Assembly (NCBI GenBank): GCA_900128395.1
Contig: LT649575.1
Location: forward strand, 1 to 19,749
Length of the DNA: 19,749 nucleotides
Source of the DNA: Stramenopiles sp. TOSAG23-2
Lineage: Eukaryota > Sar
Reading direction: 5' to 3'
In this document: one piece after another, positions 9,014 to 18,533 of the stretch
Layout: each line of letters opens with the position of its first letter
Position numbering within the stretch: the stretch's first letter is position 1
Position numbers and translations under genes: made by a program
The notes under the pieces: model-generated
Seen by the model: only the letters and a program-made list of their open reading frames with translations
Databases searched by the model: none
What the model was told of the DNA's origin: nothing

Positions 9014-11782
9014 ATGAATCCTATATTAGATCACCAAGAAACACGTGGTTCACTAATACGTGTGAAATTTGATGCTGGTCCACTTGGTCTTGCATTAGTA
9101 AAAGTAACTATTAATAATACAGATTACTGTGCGGTAAACTCGTTAAAAGGACAAGCATTAACTGCAAATAAATTAGTTGCTGGGGATATATTAGTAGGTC
9201 TAAATGGCGATGCGCTTGTTGGCTTTTTCACGCATTCCAAATCAAATCAATTAATTGATTATATGAAAGTATTAGCAGAAGCAACACATCGTTCAATCTG
9301 TTTTTTTCGACTAGATAAAGATGGTACCTTTATCCTTCCAACCAAAAATACAAATAAATATGGGGAATTATTGATAGTAGAGAAATATCAACCGATAATA
9401 AAATCTACTTCAAGCAATCCTCCATCACCATTACAAATTTTAAATTCGCCACAATTTGTCAATCTATCTCAATTGTCTAGTCTAAGTGTAGAGGAATTAT
9501 CAAAATTAGATTCATCTCTTGGCTCGATAATAGAATCACCGTTAAAAGGTGATGGTGGTCATAATACAAATAAATATGCAACTAGTTCACGTCCAGGGAC
9601 AACAGGTTCTGCACAATCCTATTTACCACCATTAGAATTTACAAAAGAAGAGGCATCGCAAGGCCAACGTGGTGGACAGTTTAAATTGCCAGAAGGACAA
9701 GGAATAGTTGGTAGATTTATAAAACAAATAAGAGCAACACCTCATTTTGTACAGGTTAAAAAAGATAAAGGTTTTGATGGTGAAATTCATTTTACTATAA
9801 CAGATGAAAATGGTAAAGATTTTGATATAAGTGGCACGGAAAATTATTTATACGATTATGTATCCAATCAAGTAAAACGTGATATAAAACGTGGTAAATG
9901 TACCGTCAGACAGTGTGGAAGTCATTTAGCTAATCTAGCAAATTTAGCATCAAAACCATTTGATCGTAGACATCGTATGCCAGTAATACGTTCAATGAGA
10001 AAAGTAAAACCAAAACATAAAAAAAAACATTCCTATAATGTAGTATCAATTGCACGTGGGCAACATCCAAAAATTATTGCAGATAATAAAGCAATCATAC
10101 AACAACATGATGATCATAAAGAGGAAATGGAAGCATTAGCGAAACGATTAGAAGCAGAATATGAAAGTAACAGTGATGTCAGTTGCGAACATGATCATAA
10201 AATACATTTACATGAAGAAGATGAAATGGCGTTTGAACATGAAATAGAAGTACAACGTCAACATGAATTAAAATTACAACAAAACGAAAGTATAAGAAAG
10301 GAAGAAGAAGAAGAAAACGTAGAACAAGAACAATATGATGGTGATACGGAGCATGGTAATGGTCAAATCTATGAAGATGACAATCAATTTAATGCAATTG
10401 TTATTAATCAAGATAGTAATAATTATAATAGCATCAACGGTGATGAAATGAAATATTCTGATCTTGAAGGAAAACGTGATGGAATTTTAAAAAATCAAAA
10501 AAGTCCTATTATAAATAATAATAATAATAATATGGGAGTAAACAATACAAATAATATGAGGATGCCAAAATCAATTCTAGTTGATTCAGCCGTCAATACA
10601 TCAAGACCAAATAGTCGTCAAAGCCGGAAAAATAGTCCAATTATGGTTGATACGGCAGTTGGCACATCACGCCCGTCTAGTAGAATAAATGCAAGGAAAT
10701 CGCCAAAAACGATGAACAATTCACCGATGGTAGAAATTAGCACAATGACATCATCATCAAGTCGACCAAATTCTTCCTCTTCTTCCTTACGCCCAGGATC
10801 AAGACAATCCGGTAGAAACAACAATAATAGTAGACCAAATACACCTAACGTCGTTCGTTTTAAAGAGACGGTTGAAATTAATATTGGGAAACCACCTGTA
10901 TATGGGAAAAATATGGGAGATGAATATTATAATAAAATAGGCCCATCACCACCTAAAGCATCAAAGCGTGCATTGAAAAGAGGTGGTCATCGCAGACCTC
11001 GTACATCGGATGATAATTACATGAGATCAGCTAATACTGGTAGTAATAATTATGTACAAAATCAAATGAATAATAACAATAATATGTTTCCAGGGATTAT
11101 GAATAATAATAATAATAATAATACGAATAATAATAGCAATCCTGAACCATTTATGTTGCCAGGTCATCAAACTGTTGCCCAGCAACAACAACAAGTAGAA
11201 ATGCGACAGGAAGAAGAAGATGCACGATATGTAAATGAACAATATGAAAAATTTCAAGAAGATGCAGATGATGAAACAGATGGAAAATTTGGAGATAGTT
11301 TTGATAATCGTTTGTTGACGGCGACTCCAACTATGAGATTATCGGAAACAGAATTGGCACGTTTAAAAAAAATTGAAGAGATACGTACCCAACAAAATGT
11401 TACCTTGGTGCAAATTATCGAAATTGAACGTCGTTTAGAGGAACAACGGATTACGATGCTAACAAATGCTTTACCAAATGATCGAAAACGATTAAAAAAT
11501 GTATTTGCAAAAGAACGTCGTCAAGCAGGGGAAAATATTAGATTATTAGTACAAAAACATCAAAAAGAACTAAAACAAGCTATGATTGCAATGGGTGTTG
11601 CATTTTTATCAAATTCAATACATGATCCAGATGGTAACATGATGAATAGGGAAAAACCACCATCACTTGGTAATGGCAGTAATGGTAGTAAGAAAAAGAA
11701 AAAACGACGAAAGAAAGATAGACAAAGTAAAAAGTTAAAGAAAGAAATTGGTGGTGCATTGAAAACGTTGCAACAAGGGTGA
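9014..11782 (+). CDS. PDZ-like domain protein with low-complexity middle and coiled-coil C terminus
   Basis: This is a single uninterrupted frame of 922 residues ending in TGA. Residues about 14-100 look like a PDZ fold: a GPLGLAL carboxylate-loop-like motif, then LVAGDILVGLNGDAL (the typical 'GD.I...NG' strand) and a helix before RSICFFR. Residues about 228-330 form a second ordered block (IVGRFIKQIRATPHF to GSHLANLANL), which I do not recognise. From about 363 there are charged helices with Glu/His-rich sequence, then Asn runs. Residues 521-542 and 543-564 are a 22-residue tandem repeat of form I-x-VD-[ST]-AV-x-TSRP-x-SR, followed by more SRPNS/RPGSR units. Residues about 773-860 are strongly predicted coiled coil, and the C terminus is Lys/Arg-rich (KKKKKRRKKD), which could be a nuclear or nucleic-acid/membrane contact signal. 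A cytosolic scaffold is my inference. Partners are unknown. Confidence 0.8.
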   Translation: MNPILDHQETRGSLIRVKFDAGPLGLALVKVTINNTDYCAVNSLKGQALTANKLVAGDILVGLNGDALVGFFTHSKSNQLIDYMKVLAEATHRSICFFRLDKDGTFILPTKNTNKYGELLIVEKYQPIIKSTSSNPPSPLQILNSPQFVNLSQLSSLSVEELSKLDSSLGSIIESPLKGDGGHNTNKYATSSRPGTTGSAQSYLPPLEFTKEEASQGQRGGQFKLPEGQGIVGRFIKQIRATPHFVQVKKDKGFDGEIHFTITDENGKDFDISGTENYLYDYVSNQVKRDIKRGKCTVRQCGSHLANLANLASKPFDRRHRMPVIRSMRKVKPKHKKKHSYNVVSIARGQHPKIIADNKAIIQQHDDHKEEMEALAKRLEAEYESNSDVSCEHDHKIHLHEEDEMAFEHEIEVQRQHELKLQQNESIRKEEEEENVEQEQYDGDTEHGNGQIYEDDNQFNAIVINQDSNNYNSINGDEMKYSDLEGKRDGILKNQKSPIINNNNNNMGVNNTNNMRMPKSILVDSAVNTSRPNSRQSRKNSPIMVDTAVGTSRPSSRINARKSPKTMNNSPMVEISTMTSSSSRPNSSSSSLRPGSRQSGRNNNNSRPNTPNVVRFKETVEINIGKPPVYGKNMGDEYYNKIGPSPPKASKRALKRGGHRRPRTSDDNYMRSANTGSNNYVQNQMNNNNNMFPGIMNNNNNNNTNNNSNPEPFMLPGHQTVAQQQQQVEMRQEEEDARYVNEQYEKFQEDADDETDGKFGDSFDNRLLTATPTMRLSETELARLKKIEEIRTQQNVTLVQIIEIERRLEEQRITMLTNALPNDRKRLKNVFAKERRQAGENIRLLVQKHQKELKQAMIAMGVAFLSNSIHDPDGNMMNREKPPSLGNGSNGSKKKKKRRKKDRQSKKLKKEIGGALKTLQQG

Positions 11783-12035
11783 GATATGTGAGAAGTATCA
11801 GACATGATATTTTAAAAATAAAAAAGAAAAAAAATCTCTCAAAAATAATTTTTTTAAAAAATTTTTTTACAAATCCCTCTGTGGTACTTTTTACTAGATC
11901 TTTTAAAAATCACTATACACTCTCCATTAGCGTTATCGTGTTGTTTCTTTTTTCTTGATATTTTTCTTTTTACTAAAATCATCCGTAATATTTACCACAC
12001 TTCTTTGCACCTTTTCTTTTTTTTTTTTAAATTTA
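11783..12035. other. Short convergent intergenic region
   Basis: This holds the 3' ends of the PDZ-like gene and of the small two-exon gene on the other strand. It is AT-rich with A and T runs. AAAAATAAAAAAG shortly after the PDZ-like stop could serve polyadenylation, but such strings are common here. Confidence 0.4.
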
Positions 12036-12801
12036 TTAAACCGCCACACGGACCATTTCACTAATAAATTCTTTTGCTTGAATAATATTATTTGATAATA
12101 ATAATACAACTTCTTGCAATTCTGGTGGATGATATGGATCTTCTAACATTTTTAATGGCTCTAAAGATAAACGTTGTAATTTTCTAGCTTCCATTGTTAT
12201 ATGTTTTAAATATTTCACTTCTCCATGAATTGTTTTTAATCTTACATTAATTTGTTGGGACATATTTGGCAAACCATTTGCCTTCATAGGACAAATTATT
12301 TCAATAAAAGATTTATATTCGTTTGCAAGCTCGCTAACTACCAATATATTACATTCAGCACGTTGTTGCTGTAGTGATGGTGGGAACTTTTCAAACTCTT
12401 TTTCTTTTTTTTGTTCGTTTAATAAATAATCTCCATTTAATTGTGAATTTGGTTTATTGCATTTTCTGTTTAAGAATTGGCTATATTAAAATGAAATGTT
12501 AGAGGTGGAGTGAGCAAAAAAATATAGATATAGATATATATATATATACATTTTCGTATTTTTATTATACTTACACTTTTTTATACAATTTAACAATTCT
12601 ATCATTTGCTGTTTCATCTTTACCAAGTGGTTGCTGAGTTGCTTCTGGTTTCTTAATTATATTATTATTATCGGTAGGTATCCTTGTTGAATCGCATTGC
12701 ATTATTAATACAACGAATATTGTTACTATTATTGTCAAAAGTAGGAATTCTTGCTTCTTTTTTCTCTTATTATTTTTTAGAAGAAAAATCATCAACATCA
12801 T
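12036..12801 (-). CDS. Small single-pass membrane-anchored protein, two exons, function unknown
   Basis: Exon 1 is 12801-12575 and exon 2 is 12480-12036. Joined, they give 672 nt and 223 residues ending in TAA. The N terminus has a basic stretch (KNNKRKKK) before a hydrophobic segment at about residues 19-34 (LLLTIIVTIFVVLIM), giving a signal anchor or signal peptide. A polar linker follows. The second half (from about FPPSLQQQRAECNILVV) is predicted helical with heptad-like Leu/Ile spacing (VKYLKHITMEARKLQRLSL and PPELQEVVLLLSNNI). I do not recognise the family. The ATG at 12801 is chosen because it is the first in frame with the anchor. A second, diverged copy of this 5' end lies upstream at about 12845-12962. 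The gene is divergent from the orphan gene at 13588. Confidence 0.72.
12481..12574 (-). other. Intron of the small membrane-anchored gene (94 bp)
   Basis: On the minus strand the donor is GTAAGTAT at 12574 and the acceptor is TTTTAATATAG ending at 12481, with CTAAC upstream as a possible branch point. The junction is phase 2 and restores an open frame (KLYKKV then QFLNRK) through to the stop. The intron contains a TATATA run. Confidence 0.8.
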
Positions 12802-12962
12802 TATCTTTTAAAAAAAAAAATTTTATGCTATTTTTTTATTATTTTTAATACAACGAATATTGTTACTATTATTGTCAAAAGTAGGAATTCTTGCTTCTTC
12901 TTTTTCTTATTATTATTTGGAAAAATCATCAACATCATTATCTTTTTAAAAAAAAATTTTAT
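12705..12962. repeat. Diverged tandem direct duplication over the start of the small gene, period ~140 bp
   Basis: Copy A (about 12705-12830) contains the start codon and membrane anchor of the small gene. Copy B (about 12845-12962) repeats TTAATACAACGAATATTG to GTAGGAATTCTTGCTTC and then CATCAACATCATTATC. Copies differ by several substitutions and indels. On the minus strand copy B encodes the same start (MMLMIF, then NNKKKKKQEFLLLTIIVT) from an ATG at 12938. It has one codon fewer in the Asn/Lys stretch, and the frame then stops soon after. Confidence 0.85.
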
Positions 12963-13587
12963 ATATTTTATATATTTTATATATTTTTTTATGTCACAAA
13001 TGTGCAATAAGAATGAATAGGTTTGTTTTATCTATTCACATAAGATATATATATATATACATATATAATAAGAAGGAATTTGTTGGAATTTGAGATAATG
13101 ATGAGTTTGTATTTATTTGTATTTATTAGTATATAATATAATATAGAAAGAAACTCCTATCAAATAGGGGTGCGTTTGGCTTCTTCGCTTTTTGCTTTTT
13201 TTTAGCTTCTGCATTTTTGCTCTTTTTATGCCAGTATGCTGTATTGATTACTTGATTACCATTAAATAAATAGCTTAGTGCTATTAGGATGCTATTGAAT
13301 CATTTGAATCGCCTTGCTGTGTTCATACTAAATTAAAACGAAGACAATCAAAACTACACAAAAAAAAAAAGGAGGGGGACAATCATTTTCTGTGCCCAAA
13401 TTGAGTTAATAAAACAACATATTATAATCATACAAAAACAAAACTATAATATACATACAAAACACGTTTATATATATATATTATACCTTCAAACATATAT
13501 ACACATAGCCTTATACATCATCTAGTAACATATAAATTGTTAGCGTTTTTTGAATAAAACAGATATAATATATCAAACAAACAAAAA
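12963..13587. other. Intergenic region upstream of the orphan gene
   Basis: No coding frame is supported. It begins with a period-10 TATATATTTT array (about 12961-12990) and has TA runs near 13046-13056 and 13470-13480, an A-run followed by GGAGGGGG at 13361-13378, and an A-rich leader just before the ATG at 13588. Confidence 0.5.
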
Positions 13588-16401
13588 ATGAAGCAATCGT
13601 CTATCATCCGACTAGCATTATTCTACTTAGTACTTTTAATATCTCATGAAGGTATTACAGTAGCTACTAACATACGTCAAACTGTTGGTGTACGAAAAAA
13701 TATGCAATTATCCACCTCATTAAACGATATGGTCAATATGATGGATTCCATTGATATTGATAGTTTTCTAGAAGTTGAAGATATGCATGGTATGTCAGCA
13801 GAAGCATATGGTACGTTAGAAATGATTGAAATGCATAAAAGTTTAAAAGAAGGGTTTTCGTTTGAACATAGTCCTATATTAAAGGATTTAACTAGTTTAA
13901 AGGAAATACCAACAAATAAAATATTATCACCAAGTGAACTAAAAGGACATCGTGAAGATGTATCGGTATTGCTAGAGAAAGCGATGAGTAGTTTGGGTAA
14001 TAGTAAGACAGCAGCAAGCGACAGTAAAGCGTCGTCATCAGGTGAATGCAAGAAAACCACTACCTTCTCTACCTGCGGTAAACACTCCGACTGTCGTCCA
14101 GCTAAACATAACCCATGCAAAGGAGAATGTATATGCGATACAGATGGAATTAACGAATGTGAATGTGTTGCAAAAGGTACTACGGCAAGGGAAGAGTTAG
14201 CAAAAATTGATACTGGTAAAATTTTAGACAATGAAGAGACAATTGAAAAAGCTCTCACAATCAAAGATGTTGGTTTTTCCGTGTTATTTGGTTTTGTTGA
14301 TGGGTTTTTCGGTGGTATGGTTACTGATCTAAAAGAGGGATGGAAAGATGATAAATGTCAAGATCGTTCTGATATTAATGTCAAATTTAAACGTGTTTTA
14401 CGTAAGGCAAAACACTTTTGGCATACAATTAAAAAAATTCATAAAAAAGTATGGACATCTTCTGGTCGCAAATCTTTAAGACATGCATTGAAAGGATTAT
14501 TGACTGCATTAGTTACAGCCTTAAAAGCAGTTTATAAATTTGCTATGGCATGCCCTGCAACAAAAATGGTTGGAATGGTTTTAATGTTTATTGTTGCAAT
14601 GGTTGTCTTCAACATGGCGTTTGTTGCAGCTGGATTTGTAGTAGTTCCAATACTGATTAAACTTGTTGGTGGTCTTGTTGGATTGTATTTTTCATTTGAT
14701 TATATGAAAGACACTGTAATTGAAATTTACAAGGAAATGAAAAAAATGAGCGCAGGTACATGTATGCATGCATGTAAGAAAAAAATGATTGAAAAAAGTT
14801 CAGGTATGTTGGGTGCAATTACAGAGGTAATTCTTTTAGGTGGTTTAGGTGATTTTGGAACACTGACTAAAAATCTAAAGGCAACAAGTTTATTGAAAAG
14901 ATATAAAATCAAAGTTTCCCCAAGTTTAATTGATGATATAAAAACAGTTCAGAAATCTGCAAAGAATACTAAAGATGGTGTGGCCACAACGATAAAAAGT
15001 CTTAATACTAAACTTCGTACTAAAGGGTTGATGGGAACTGTTAATGATGTTGCAAAAAAAACTGGAGATATTGTAGTGGATGCTACAAAAAAAGCTGGAG
15101 ATACTATACAGGATGTGAAAAAAACATTTAAGAAGGGAGTGAAAGATGACATACCTGATGCAAAGAAAAAGAGAAAAACGGATACGGAAAGGGTGGAAGA
15201 TTACAAGAAGGACCAGAAAAAGATGGAAAAACAGAAATCCTATGATCCTGAGAAGCCACGAGTAGAAGATGCAAAGATTGAACAATTTGGTAATGATATG
15301 ATGAAAGATAAAAGCTTCCTTAAAAGAGCTGGCTTGGAGGGGAAAACAAAAGGTGTTCAAGATGACGTAAAAGCTGCATTTATTGACGCTATGAAAAAGA
15401 GTGAAGATGGAAGGGCTAAATTTGTTCAAAATAATAAGGAAGGGGCAAATTTCATGAACGACCCAATTTTAAGAGCAGAGTATTGGGATCAGGATTTAAA
15501 AAATTACGAAGACGCATTTAAAGCAAGTTTGAAGAAATCGAAAAACGGAATAACGGATGACATGGCTAATGATTTTTTTAAAAATGTATTCACCTTTGAG
15601 GGCGATTCCCTTGGAAGAGAATGGGCTGACAAATTTGGTAAGCTTTTGCTTGGTAGAGTAACATTCATTAGAAGTGACGCAAAAGTAATAAAGAGACTAG
15701 AAAAGATGGGGTTAGTTAATCCTTATAGTGCAGGTCCTACAACGGGAGATGCTGCAAAAACGGATATAACGGAAGATGATGTGTATAACAATAACTTGAA
15801 AAAACTAAAACGCTTCGGGTATAAATTGAAATCACACATGCAGCGTTATAAAATAGCTAAGGGTGGTCTTAACACATTAGAAGGTACAAAATATACATTG
15901 GATGATAGGTCACCAAAAGAAATAAATGCGGGTCTTCAAATACGCTATTTTAATTTGTTACGCGGAACAAAAGAAGGAGAAGGTAAACGATTCATTGAAG
16001 CGGTTAAAAAAGTTGTGCGAAGCAAAGAAGGTGAAAATCGTAGAAGACGATTATTAAATTGGAAAAATCATTGGGAGCAATTCACCACTTATGTTGAAAC
16101 AGCGAAAGGTTCTTGTCCTAAATCCATATTAACAGGTGTAAATGTTGAGCCAAATGGTGAATTTTATTTTAGTTGCTCACAATCACCTAAGTTATGTAAA
16201 TGCATTAAGAATGTTGGTTCAAGTGGTAAAGAGCAACATTTTTTGGCTGGCAATATCGGTTTAGTTATATTCTTTCAAGATAGTACAGTTAGTTATGAAA
16301 TATCAGAAGATGGAAATCCATTTGCATATGGTGATGTAAATGAAGGTATGAATGAAAGGAGAAGGAGGTTGTTACAAGCTAGAGGGGGTGGAGGAAGTTA
16401 A
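13588..16401 (+). CDS. Large orphan secreted or membrane protein with Cys-rich module and hydrophobic hairpin
   Basis: This is one uninterrupted frame of 937 residues ending in TAA. Residues 1-27 are a clear signal peptide (hydrophobic LALFYLVLLIS core). Eight cysteines at residues 154-193 are spaced C-x8-C-x5-C-x7-C-x3-C-x-C-x7-C-x-C, like an EGF- or Dickkopf-type disulfide module. Residues about 300-322 are basic amphipathic helix, and residues about 325-372 are strongly hydrophobic and Gly/Val-rich, enough for two membrane passes. Residues about 490-525 carry 11-residue repeats of AKKTGD / TKKAGD type, like LEA or apolipoprotein amphipathic helices. A long charged helical part follows. RRRRLL occurs twice, before the last Cys-containing domain and near the C terminus (RRRRLLQARGGGGS), and may mark proteolytic processing. 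I recognise no family and assign no function. It is convergent with the LRR gene, 113 bases apart. Confidence 0.8.
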   Translation: MKQSSIIRLALFYLVLLISHEGITVATNIRQTVGVRKNMQLSTSLNDMVNMMDSIDIDSFLEVEDMHGMSAEAYGTLEMIEMHKSLKEGFSFEHSPILKDLTSLKEIPTNKILSPSELKGHREDVSVLLEKAMSSLGNSKTAASDSKASSSGECKKTTTFSTCGKHSDCRPAKHNPCKGECICDTDGINECECVAKGTTAREELAKIDTGKILDNEETIEKALTIKDVGFSVLFGFVDGFFGGMVTDLKEGWKDDKCQDRSDINVKFKRVLRKAKHFWHTIKKIHKKVWTSSGRKSLRHALKGLLTALVTALKAVYKFAMACPATKMVGMVLMFIVAMVVFNMAFVAAGFVVVPILIKLVGGLVGLYFSFDYMKDTVIEIYKEMKKMSAGTCMHACKKKMIEKSSGMLGAITEVILLGGLGDFGTLTKNLKATSLLKRYKIKVSPSLIDDIKTVQKSAKNTKDGVATTIKSLNTKLRTKGLMGTVNDVAKKTGDIVVDATKKAGDTIQDVKKTFKKGVKDDIPDAKKKRKTDTERVEDYKKDQKKMEKQKSYDPEKPRVEDAKIEQFGNDMMKDKSFLKRAGLEGKTKGVQDDVKAAFIDAMKKSEDGRAKFVQNNKEGANFMNDPILRAEYWDQDLKNYEDAFKASLKKSKNGITDDMANDFFKNVFTFEGDSLGREWADKFGKLLLGRVTFIRSDAKVIKRLEKMGLVNPYSAGPTTGDAAKTDITEDDVYNNNLKKLKRFGYKLKSHMQRYKIAKGGLNTLEGTKYTLDDRSPKEINAGLQIRYFNLLRGTKEGEGKRFIEAVKKVVRSKEGENRRRRLLNWKNHWEQFTTYVETAKGSCPKSILTGVNVEPNGEFYFSCSQSPKLCKCIKNVGSSGKEQHFLAGNIGLVIFFQDSTVSYEISEDGNPFAYGDVNEGMNERRRRLLQARGGGGS

Positions 16402-16514
16402 AAAAAATATACACAACAAGTATTACACGCGCACGTATTTTTCAATTTTTTATTTTCACTCATTTTACCGATATAAAATTCCTAACTTCCATCTTGGTAA
16501 TATCGGTTATCCCG

Positions 16515-18533
16515 TCAACTACACACGCCGTTTTGATAATCGCACACTTTCGAGTTACAATCCCTGACACATGTTTTTTCCTCTAATAACACATTTAGAC
16601 AATACTTTGAACATTGTTTTTTGCATCCAGCTTCTGGTGATCTTTCTACGACATTTTTTATTTTAGGTTGCCCGTCCAACCATCCATTAGTACATATCGG
16701 ATTATCATATAGATATGTATATTCTAGTTTTTTTAAATTATCAATTGTATTTGGGAGAGATGCTATTGCATTGTTTCTTAAATCTACTTCAAACAATTGT
16801 GCAAGGTTTCCAATTTCTTCTGGGACGATTGAAATGTTATTGTTATTATTAAATCTTACGTATCTCAAATTTATTGCAGCTCCAATATTACTTGAGATAC
16901 TAGTTAATTTATTACCATCGGCCATCAATGTGATTAAATTCAAATCGAAAAGTTCATTTGGCAGCATAATCAAGCTATTATTACTTAAATAAATATGATG
17001 CAAATTCTTTGCTTTTTGTACTGATGCCCCGGGAATCATAGAAATATTGTTATTATCAAGCTCTAACAAATGGATGTGTTCATTTTCCCATACCACATCC
17101 GGCAATGATTTCAATTCATTGTTTGCTAATTTCAATCGATTGTACTCCAGTTTACCTAAACTATCTGGAACTTGAATCAATTTGTTATAACTTAAATCCA
17201 ATGTACTTAACTTCTCAAACTTTGTATTAACATCGTTGCGAATTGTTTGTAATGGCCCATGATTAATCTGCATAACTTTCAATGCATTCATCTCAAATAG
17301 TTCTTTTGGAAATTCTGTCCAATCATGCTTTCGTACATTTAAAACAACACAATTACATTTTGGCGTGAACATGGTTCGACAAAATGGTGTTTGAACTACA
17401 CAACTTTCCCATAACGTTTCTTCGCATGTTGCAGACGATGTTATACCTAATTCTACGATTGCTACTATGAACATAAACACTCCATATAAAATATTATAAA
17501 CCGCAAACCCTTTTCGTACTTTTGTAGGCATGGAATTTTGCTGTTTTTTCGCCACTTTGGCTGTTTCTAATACAGCATAGATACTTCTTCGTTTTCGACC
17601 AACACTTTCTGCTGTCTGGAATTGTTGCTTTTTTACCGCGTCAAAACTTCGTAAACGAACAATCTCACGAAATATTGATCGTAACTTTGTAAAAAGACAC
17701 AGTGCTGGCAATAATGTAACAAGAATCATCTCGTCAATGGAAATCGGAACTTTATATCCAAACCATATAATACCCAATGGAACAATCATACAAAATGTGT
17801 CAAAGAAAATATCTATTTTTATTTGTCTATCTCGACGTTCCGGGGTATTATTTTGTAATACCTCATACCCGCGACCAATGCTATCCACTCCTAAACAAAT
17901 ACAAATTATGGTGCTGGATAGAACTGGCAAAGAGCATAAATAAACATTGATTAAATTATTCAATTGATTAAAACTTTCTAATAATTCAATTAAATATAAT
18001 TTCCACAAATAATATTTTCCATTAATAAATGTTTCTCTATAAAATTGCATAATTCCTGCTGCTCCTCGATGTGGATCGCGTCCTGTTAAAGCACGTCTTG
18101 TATAATCTTTTGCAACACTTTTCCATGTTTTGAGTAGAAATATTATAGTTAGTATGTATAAAACACCTAGAACTATATATATCCAAACCCATTTTCGATC
18201 AAATGTTCTTAAGTACACTGTATATTCATATACAAGATACCATGAAAAGCCAGACAAAACAAGCAAAAAAAATAATACGACAGTACCATCCCATCCAACA
18301 TGTGAACAATATGATATATTGATATCCTTCATTAATATAGCTGTATTTGCTCGTTTTCGAGTTCTTGTTTTACCCTTTTTTTCGTTCTTTTTCTTTTTTT
18401 CTCTTGGTACTTCTTCTTCTATTTCAGGTATTGTAGCATTTGGAAGCTCTATATCATTTTCTTCATCTTTTACTATTTTCTTTTCGCTTGACGATTGATA
18501 TAATGGATTTCTTGTTGAGTTACTTGTATCCAT
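16515..18533 (-). CDS. Six-TM protein with extracellular leucine-rich repeats and Notch-like Cys tail
   Basis: The product has 672 residues and the gene no intron. Residues 1-75 are a charged cytoplasmic tail with a basic patch (EKKKKNEKKGKTRTRKR). Hydrophobic segments lie at about 85-106, 116-134, 195-216, 242-260, 266-283 and 343-363. After a Cys-rich linker (about 366-395, including CVVQTPFC and CNC), LRRs run from about 400 to 625 with repeats such as LSTLDLSYNKLIQVPDSLGKL and LFEVDLRNNAIASLPNTI. The C terminus (about 640-671) has a C-x3-C-x9-C-x3-C-x4-C-x6-C pattern with RDCNSKVCDYQNGVC, like a Lin-12/Notch repeat. This architecture is one I associate with expanded stramenopile (oomycete) membrane LRR families; a surface sensing or adhesion role is inference. 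The CSHVGWDG motif before TM1 is shared with the fragment at 157-372. Confidence 0.88.
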   Translation of the reverse strand: MDTSNSTRNPLYQSSSEKKIVKDEENDIELPNATIPEIEEEVPREKKKKNEKKGKTRTRKRANTAILMKDINISYCSHVGWDGTVVLFFLLVLSGFSWYLVYEYTVYLRTFDRKWVWIYIVLGVLYILTIIFLLKTWKSVAKDYTRRALTGRDPHRGAAGIMQFYRETFINGKYYLWKLYLIELLESFNQLNNLINVYLCSLPVLSSTIICICLGVDSIGRGYEVLQNNTPERRDRQIKIDIFFDTFCMIVPLGIIWFGYKVPISIDEMILVTLLPALCLFTKLRSIFREIVRLRSFDAVKKQQFQTAESVGRKRRSIYAVLETAKVAKKQQNSMPTKVRKGFAVYNILYGVFMFIVAIVELGITSSATCEETLWESCVVQTPFCRTMFTPKCNCVVLNVRKHDWTEFPKELFEMNALKVMQINHGPLQTIRNDVNTKFEKLSTLDLSYNKLIQVPDSLGKLEYNRLKLANNELKSLPDVVWENEHIHLLELDNNNISMIPGASVQKAKNLHHIYLSNNSLIMLPNELFDLNLITLMADGNKLTSISSNIGAAINLRYVRFNNNNNISIVPEEIGNLAQLFEVDLRNNAIASLPNTIDNLKKLEYTYLYDNPICTNGWLDGQPKIKNVVERSPEAGCKKQCSKYCLNVLLEEKTCVRDCNSKVCDYQNGVCS

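Noticed and set aside
14926-15429. 167-codon minus-strand frame inside the orphan gene
   Set aside because: It is a shadow of the Lys-rich coding strand (Phe/Ile/Ser-rich complement) within a continuous 937-codon gene.
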